Of a stretch of 36,851 bases of DNA, positions 33,188 through 36,851 are shown in pieces. The notes under the pieces were generated by a model. The model was not told the DNA's origin, ran no database searches, and saw nothing but the letters and a program-made list of their open reading frames with translations. This stretch comes from Acidimicrobiales bacterium (GTDB lineage: Bacteria; Actinomycetota; Acidimicrobiia; Acidimicrobiales; Aldehydirespiratoraceae), in assembly GCA_029263195.1 (NCBI GenBank), contig JAJCXX010000094.1:1-36851 (forward strand), read 5' to 3'. The first letter of the stretch is position 1. Every line of letters starts with the position of its first letter. The translations under genes and the position numbers were made by a program.

Positions 33188-34546
33188 TCAGCTACGGATG
33201 AAGTGGAGCTCGTTGAATCGCGATCGAAACTCAGTGGCTCGCTCCGTGATCAGTCGAGGGTCACCAACCAACGCCTCGGCAATCAGGTCGGCCAACTCCG
33301 GCATGTGTGTGGCGTTCATTCCCCATCTCACGATCTCAGGGGTGCCGACCCTCACGCCCGTGGGCGAACCCGAACCCGAAGCGCCCGGTGGGAGGCCTAT
33401 CTCGGAGGTGAGGATGTTGGCCTCACGCAATCGCAGCGCCGCTTGGTGGCCGGTTCCCCAACGGGCGGTGTCGATCGCGAACTGGTGTGAACGAGTAGGG
33501 CCATCATCGGTTCTGAACAGCTCGATCCCTCGGGCCTCGAGCTCGTCGGCCAGCGCCGCCGCTGTCGACACCATCTCCTCCGCGTAGGCGGGGCCATGAT
33601 CGATCCAGTCGAGCATGGTTATGGCCAGAGCAGCGGTGCAACCGGCGTCGAAGTTGGCGGTCAGGCCCGGATAGGCGATCGCATCGATTCGGTGGGCAAG
33701 TTCCTCGTCGCGACTGAAGATCAAGCCCGAGGGCGGTCCACCAAAGCTCTTGTAGGTACTCATGGTGACGATGTCGGCACCTTCGTCCAGCGGCATGGGC
33801 CACACTCGACCGGCGAACATGCCGCAGGCGTGGGCCGAATCGAACAGCACCTTGGCTCCGACCTCGTCGGCTATCTCGCGGATTGCCGCGACGGGATGGG
33901 GCAGCAGGTTGAGACTGGTGCCGATCGTGATGAGTTTGGGACGCACCCGCCGGGCCTGCTCGCGCAGGGCATCGAGGTCGTAGGTGAACCGGCCCGGGTC
34001 GACCGGGCCTTCGTGAATGTCGAGTCGGTAGAGGCCCGCGGCACCGGCCGAGTGATGGGTGACGTGGCCTCCGATCTCGGCCGGCGGAACGATGATCGGA
34101 TCGCCGGGCTCACAAGTGGCCATGAACGCGTAGAGGTTCGCCATGGCCCCCGAGCCGACCCGAACCTCCACGTAGGGGGCTCCGAAAACCTTCCTGGCCA
34201 ACGAGGCGGCAATGACCTCTATCTCCTCGACGGCCTCCAACCCCATCTCGTACTTTTCTCCGGGATCACCGAGCGAAACGCGGGTGCTGAGCCCACCCGC
34301 CAGAGCCGCTTCGGCCCGCGGGTTCATCACGTTTGTGGCCGGGTTGAGGTTGACGCATTCGGATTCGTGGATCTCCCTGTTGCGTCCGATCAGATGCTGA
34401 ATTGATGAGTCGATGTCGGTGGAAGACCGGCCGCCAATCGAGTCGACGATCGCCGTCTCTCTCGTTCGGGACACCTCCGACAACCACGGACGCAGATTGG
34501 CGGCCGGTTCGTTCGAGGACGTCGAGCCGGCTGGAGATGAGGGCAT
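33188..34546 (-). CDS. SHMT-fold PLP enzyme with altered folate-catalysis residues
   Basis: 452 residues from ATG 34546 (AAGGA 8 bases upstream; ATG 34555 is an alternative). Clearly of the serine hydroxymethyltransferase fold: FGAPYVEVRVGSGAMANL, GGHVTHH, the PLP-pocket FDSAHACGMFAG (Asp236, His239), Schiff-base Lys266 in MSTYKSFGGPPSG, and the carboxylate-Arg region GVRVGTPEIVRWGM. But the canonical KYAEGYPGKRYYGG is RVSLGDPGEKYEMG here, so the Glu equivalent to E. coli Glu57 is Leu and the Tyr65 equivalent is Glu; the His before the Lys is Tyr. A normal folate-dependent GlyA role is therefore doubtful. Relatives with changed chemistry include aldolases and transaldolases. Antisense to, and convergent with, the purine-type operon. 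Confidence 0.88.
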   Translation of the reverse strand: MPSSPAGSTSSNEPAANLRPWLSEVSRTRETAIVDSIGGRSSTDIDSSIQHLIGRNREIHESECVNLNPATNVMNPRAEAALAGGLSTRVSLGDPGEKYEMGLEAVEEIEVIAASLARKVFGAPYVEVRVGSGAMANLYAFMATCEPGDPIIVPPAEIGGHVTHHSAGAAGLYRLDIHEGPVDPGRFTYDLDALREQARRVRPKLITIGTSLNLLPHPVAAIREIADEVGAKVLFDSAHACGMFAGRVWPMPLDEGADIVTMSTYKSFGGPPSGLIFSRDEELAHRIDAIAYPGLTANFDAGCTAALAITMLDWIDHGPAYAEEMVSTAAALADELEARGIELFRTDDGPTRSHQFAIDTARWGTGHQAALRLREANILTSEIGLPPGASGSGSPTGVRVGTPEIVRWGMNATHMPELADLIAEALVGDPRLITERATEFRSRFNELHFIRS

Positions 34547-34624
34547 GATCGCCATCCTTGCACACCGCATCAGGGCATCGTTTCGCATTGTCCCAGAGCC
34601 TCCGTGGGGTGGAAGACTCGTTCC

Positions 34625-35968
34625 ATGGCCGAAGATCTCACCGCTCTCACCACCGACCTGCTCCAGACGCTGATTCGCAACGCGTGCGTCAATGACGGCA
34701 CCCCGGAATCGGGGAACGAGGTTCGTAGCGTCGACACGATCGAGAACTATCTGGAGGGCAGCGGGGTCGATTTCGAGCGATTCGAACCCACTCCCGGTCG
34801 GGTCTCACTGGTCGGTCGAATCGAGGGCACCGACCCCGCGGCACCGAGCCTGTGCCTGATGGGACACACCGACGTGGTTCCGGTTAACCCCGACGGCTGG
34901 GACCGCGATCCGTTCGGCGGAGAATTGATCGACGGCGAGGTGTGGGGTCGAGGTGCCATCGACATGCTGAACATCACCGCATCGATGGCGGTGGTGTTCC
35001 GTCAGCTGGCCACCACCGGGTTTCGGCCCAAGGGTGATTTGATCTACTTCGCGGTGGCCGACGAGGAATCCGGTAGCGCCCACGGCGCCCGGTGGATGGC
35101 CGACAATCATCCCGAGGTGATCCGGGCCGACTACGTACTGACCGAGAGCGGCGGGCTTCACTCCGGTGGACCGGATGACCCGACCGTTTCGGTGACCGTC
35201 GGCGAGAAGGGTGTCGCTTGGCGGCGACTGCGAGTGCACGGCACTCCCGGCCATGGTTCGATGCCCTACCGCAAGGACAACGCCCTGTTGAAGGCGGCCG
35301 CGATCGTGCAGCGAATCGGCGAGTACAGCCCTCCTGCCCGGTTCCACGAACTCTGGCGTGAGCAAGTCGATTCGTTCGGCCTGGACGACGACACCAAGGC
35401 GCTGATGCTCGACGCCGACACGCTCGAGATGGTGCTGGCGGGCATGCCCGATGTGGGCACCGCTTCGTTCCTTCACGCCTGCACCCACACCACCTTCTCG
35501 GCCAACGCCGTCGATGGCGGCCCGGAAATGAAGACCAATACGATCCCCGACTCTGTCAATCTCGACATCGACGTACGCACCCTTCCTGGTGAGACGGCGA
35601 CCGAGGTCGAGGCTCACTTGGCCGCGGCCCTCGGTGACCTCGTCGACACGATCGAGGTCGAGGCGCTGATGAACGACCCGGCCAGCATCAGTCGTGTCGA
35701 CACTCCCCTGTGGAGCAGCCTACAGAAGGCCGTGGGGCGACCCTTCCCGGACGCTCGGCTCACCCCGACGATGTCGGTCGGCTTCACCGATTCGCGGGTG
35801 TTTCGCGACCTTGGCTCGGTGGCCTACGGAGCGGCGCTGCTCAGCCCCGAGCTCCGCTCTGGCGAGTACTCGCAGCGTTTCCACGGCAACAACGAACGCA
35901 TCGATATCGAGTCGCTGCGCCTCACCACCCAGCTTTGGCTCGACGTGGTCACCGATCTGATGGGTTGA
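34625..35968 (+). CDS. M20-family metallopeptidase / deacylase
   Basis: 447 residues from ATG 34625; an upstream ATG at 34604 is less likely. Seen: the metal ligand His of LMGHTDVVPV, Asp of GRGAIDMLN, the catalytic and metal Glu pair in ADEESGSAHG, GEKGVAWRRLRVHGTPGHGS with the dimerisation-domain His, and the C-terminal His of RFHGNNERI. Family members remove N-acyl groups or cut dipeptides. Substrate unknown; an amino-acid or acyl-amino-acid is usual. Divergent from the SHMT-like gene across 78 bases, followed 22 bases later by a LysE-type exporter, which suggests release then export of an amino acid. Confidence 0.92.
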   Translation: MAEDLTALTTDLLQTLIRNACVNDGTPESGNEVRSVDTIENYLEGSGVDFERFEPTPGRVSLVGRIEGTDPAAPSLCLMGHTDVVPVNPDGWDRDPFGGELIDGEVWGRGAIDMLNITASMAVVFRQLATTGFRPKGDLIYFAVADEESGSAHGARWMADNHPEVIRADYVLTESGGLHSGGPDDPTVSVTVGEKGVAWRRLRVHGTPGHGSMPYRKDNALLKAAAIVQRIGEYSPPARFHELWREQVDSFGLDDDTKALMLDADTLEMVLAGMPDVGTASFLHACTHTTFSANAVDGGPEMKTNTIPDSVNLDIDVRTLPGETATEVEAHLAAALGDLVDTIEVEALMNDPASISRVDTPLWSSLQKAVGRPFPDARLTPTMSVGFTDSRVFRDLGSVAYGAALLSPELRSGEYSQRFHGNNERIDIESLRLTTQLWLDVVTDLMG

Positions 35969-35990
35969 CGCTCAGCGGTATCCTCGGCCC

Positions 35991-36629
35991 ATGCCGTCGA
36001 CCTCCACACTTCTGCTGTTCTCCGGAGCGGCGATGGCCCTGCTGTTGATCCCGGGGCCGGCTGTTCTCTACATCGTGACGAGGAGCGCGGCGCAGGGAAC
36101 CAGAGCCGGACTGGTATCGGTAGCCGGAATACATCTCGGGACCTTGTTCCACGTGACGGCCGCGGTCGCCGGACTTTCTGCTCTCGTCGTCGCCTCGGCC
36201 ACGGCCTTCACCGCCGTGAAGCTGGCCGGCGCCGGCTACCTCGTCTACCTGGGGATCAGGTCGCTGATCGAGGCCCGACGAACCGGTATCGAGGCGAGCC
36301 GAGCCGGCTCCGAAATTGAGACGCGCCCACTGCGGCGTGTGTTTCGCGATGCCGTCGTGGTCAACGTCCTCAATCCCAAGACCGCGGTCTTCTTTCTGGC
36401 CTTCGTGCCCCAGTTCGTCGACCCCTCCGCCGGGCACGCAACGCTTCAACTACTCACCCTCAGCGGACTATTCATCCTGCTCGGATTCATCAGCGACGGG
36501 GCTTTCGCGTTGGGCGCAGGATGGCTCGGCGGCCGGTTGGTCGGATCGACCAAGACCCGACAGCGCAACCAGACCGCCTCCGGTGTGGTCTACATCGGTC
36601 TCGGCTTGGCGACCGCCGCGTCGAACTGA
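35991..36629 (+). CDS. LysE/RhtB-family amino-acid exporter
   Basis: 212 residues. About six membrane helices; family landmarks are the N-terminal IPGPAVLYIVTRSAAQGTR, the first-loop Gly-rich VAGIHLGTLFHV, YLVYLGIRSL, and the NVLNPKTAVFFLAFVPQFVDP segment diagnostic of LysE/RhtB. Exports an amino acid or small metabolite by proton exchange. It lies directly after the M20 deacylase on the same strand. A LysE-family gene also occurs near mshA in mycobacteria, but that gene lies between YbjN and the mutase, so this is not the same locus. Confidence 0.92.
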   Translation: MPSTSTLLLFSGAAMALLLIPGPAVLYIVTRSAAQGTRAGLVSVAGIHLGTLFHVTAAVAGLSALVVASATAFTAVKLAGAGYLVYLGIRSLIEARRTGIEASRAGSEIETRPLRRVFRDAVVVNVLNPKTAVFFLAFVPQFVDPSAGHATLQLLTLSGLFILLGFISDGAFALGAGWLGGRLVGSTKTRQRNQTASGVVYIGLGLATAASN

Positions 36630-36673
36630 CCGGCGGTCACCAAGGGGGCTTCTGTCGGGCCCAGCCGAAATTC

Positions 36674-36851
36674 TCAGCCGACTCGGGTGATGCTGATCGA
36701 GGCGACCGCGCCCGTCCAGCCATGGATTGACGCATCGAGATCGGCAATACCGCTGATGCCGCTGTGGTGGCGGACCACCCCACCCTCAGCGAGGGCCGGA
36801 TTCGATGTTCCCGAGCCACCCATTCCGTCGCACGGCGGTACGAGATCGCCA
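36674..36851 (-). CDS. C-terminal fragment of an unidentified protein
   Basis: An open minus-strand frame enters from the right edge and ends at TGA 36676-36674, giving 58 residues (ending DLDASIHGWTGAVASISITR then VG). Gly/Ser-rich with alternating hydrophobic residues in the last 20, compatible with the last strands of a beta-sandwich domain. No family recognised. The competing frame on the same strand (36637-36819) is Arg/Ser/Pro-rich and looks like a shadow. The 44-base gap to the LysE gene shows no clear terminator. Confidence 0.45.
   Translation of the reverse strand, partial: GDLVPPCDGMGGSGTSNPALAEGGVVRHHSGISGIADLDASIHGWTGAVASISITRVG

Noticed and set aside
1..36851. CRISPR arrays, tRNA or rRNA genes, insertion sequences, integrases, prophage or toxin-antitoxin pairs
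   Set aside because: No regularly spaced repeats, cloverleaf sequences, transposase motifs or phage genes were recognised; all sizeable frames are accounted for by the listed genes.

Overview
The window is high-GC DNA that reads best as a chromosomal segment from an actinobacterium. The markers are MshA of mycothiol biosynthesis, a Rex-hemACD operon, an RsiG/AmfC-type c-di-GMP anti-sigma homologue and a YbjN protein next to mshA. Gene content and protein style suggest the class Acidimicrobiia, but this is inference, not a database result. No tRNA, rRNA, CRISPR array, insertion sequence or integrase was seen. Genes are tightly packed with many 4-base ATGA/GTGA overlaps, and no gene-free stretch exceeds 300 bases. 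The longest gaps are 532-782 and 18384-18619, about 250 and 236 bases.

Layout. 1-1616: a truncated ORF and a membrane protein on the minus strand, divergent from a membrane-anchored c-type cytochrome. 1624-4185: a secreted HExxH metallopeptidase and glucose-6-phosphate isomerase. 4213-12306, all minus: a heme supercluster read as rex > hemA > hemC > hemD > HAD phosphatase > two paralogous membrane proteins > hemB > hemL. It gives the C5 route from glutamyl-tRNA to uroporphyrinogen III, and a good Rex operator lies just upstream of rex. 12385-16571: an acyl-CoA ligase, a CAP-domain secreted protein and an ABC exporter. 16603-18383: a 29-residue membrane microprotein coupled to a SAM hydrolase, then proC. 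18384-18619: an intergenic region with a perfect 25-bp inverted repeat. 18620-21152, minus: moaD, an RsiG-like protein, mshA and a YbjN protein. 21246-23928: a histidine phosphatase, a YgjP metallopeptidase, an ABC1/AarF kinase and a small acidic protein.

24027-36629 looks like an accessory catabolic region for (oxidised) purines or related N-heterocycles. It has two molybdenum hydroxylases with different domain fusions, an 8-oxoguanine-deaminase-type amidohydrolase, an allantoate/carbamoyl-amino-acid amidohydrolase, an SHMT-fold PLP enzyme that has lost folate-catalysis residues, an M20 peptidase and a LysE-type exporter. A truncated ORF runs off the right edge.

The items most worth a second look are the RsiG homologue with two copies of the c-di-GMP signature fused translationally to mshA, the SHMT-like enzyme and its molybdenum-hydroxylase neighbourhood, the paired membrane proteins inside the heme operon, the 25-bp hairpin, the coupled microprotein, and the sulfur-carrier protein with residues beyond its Gly-Gly.
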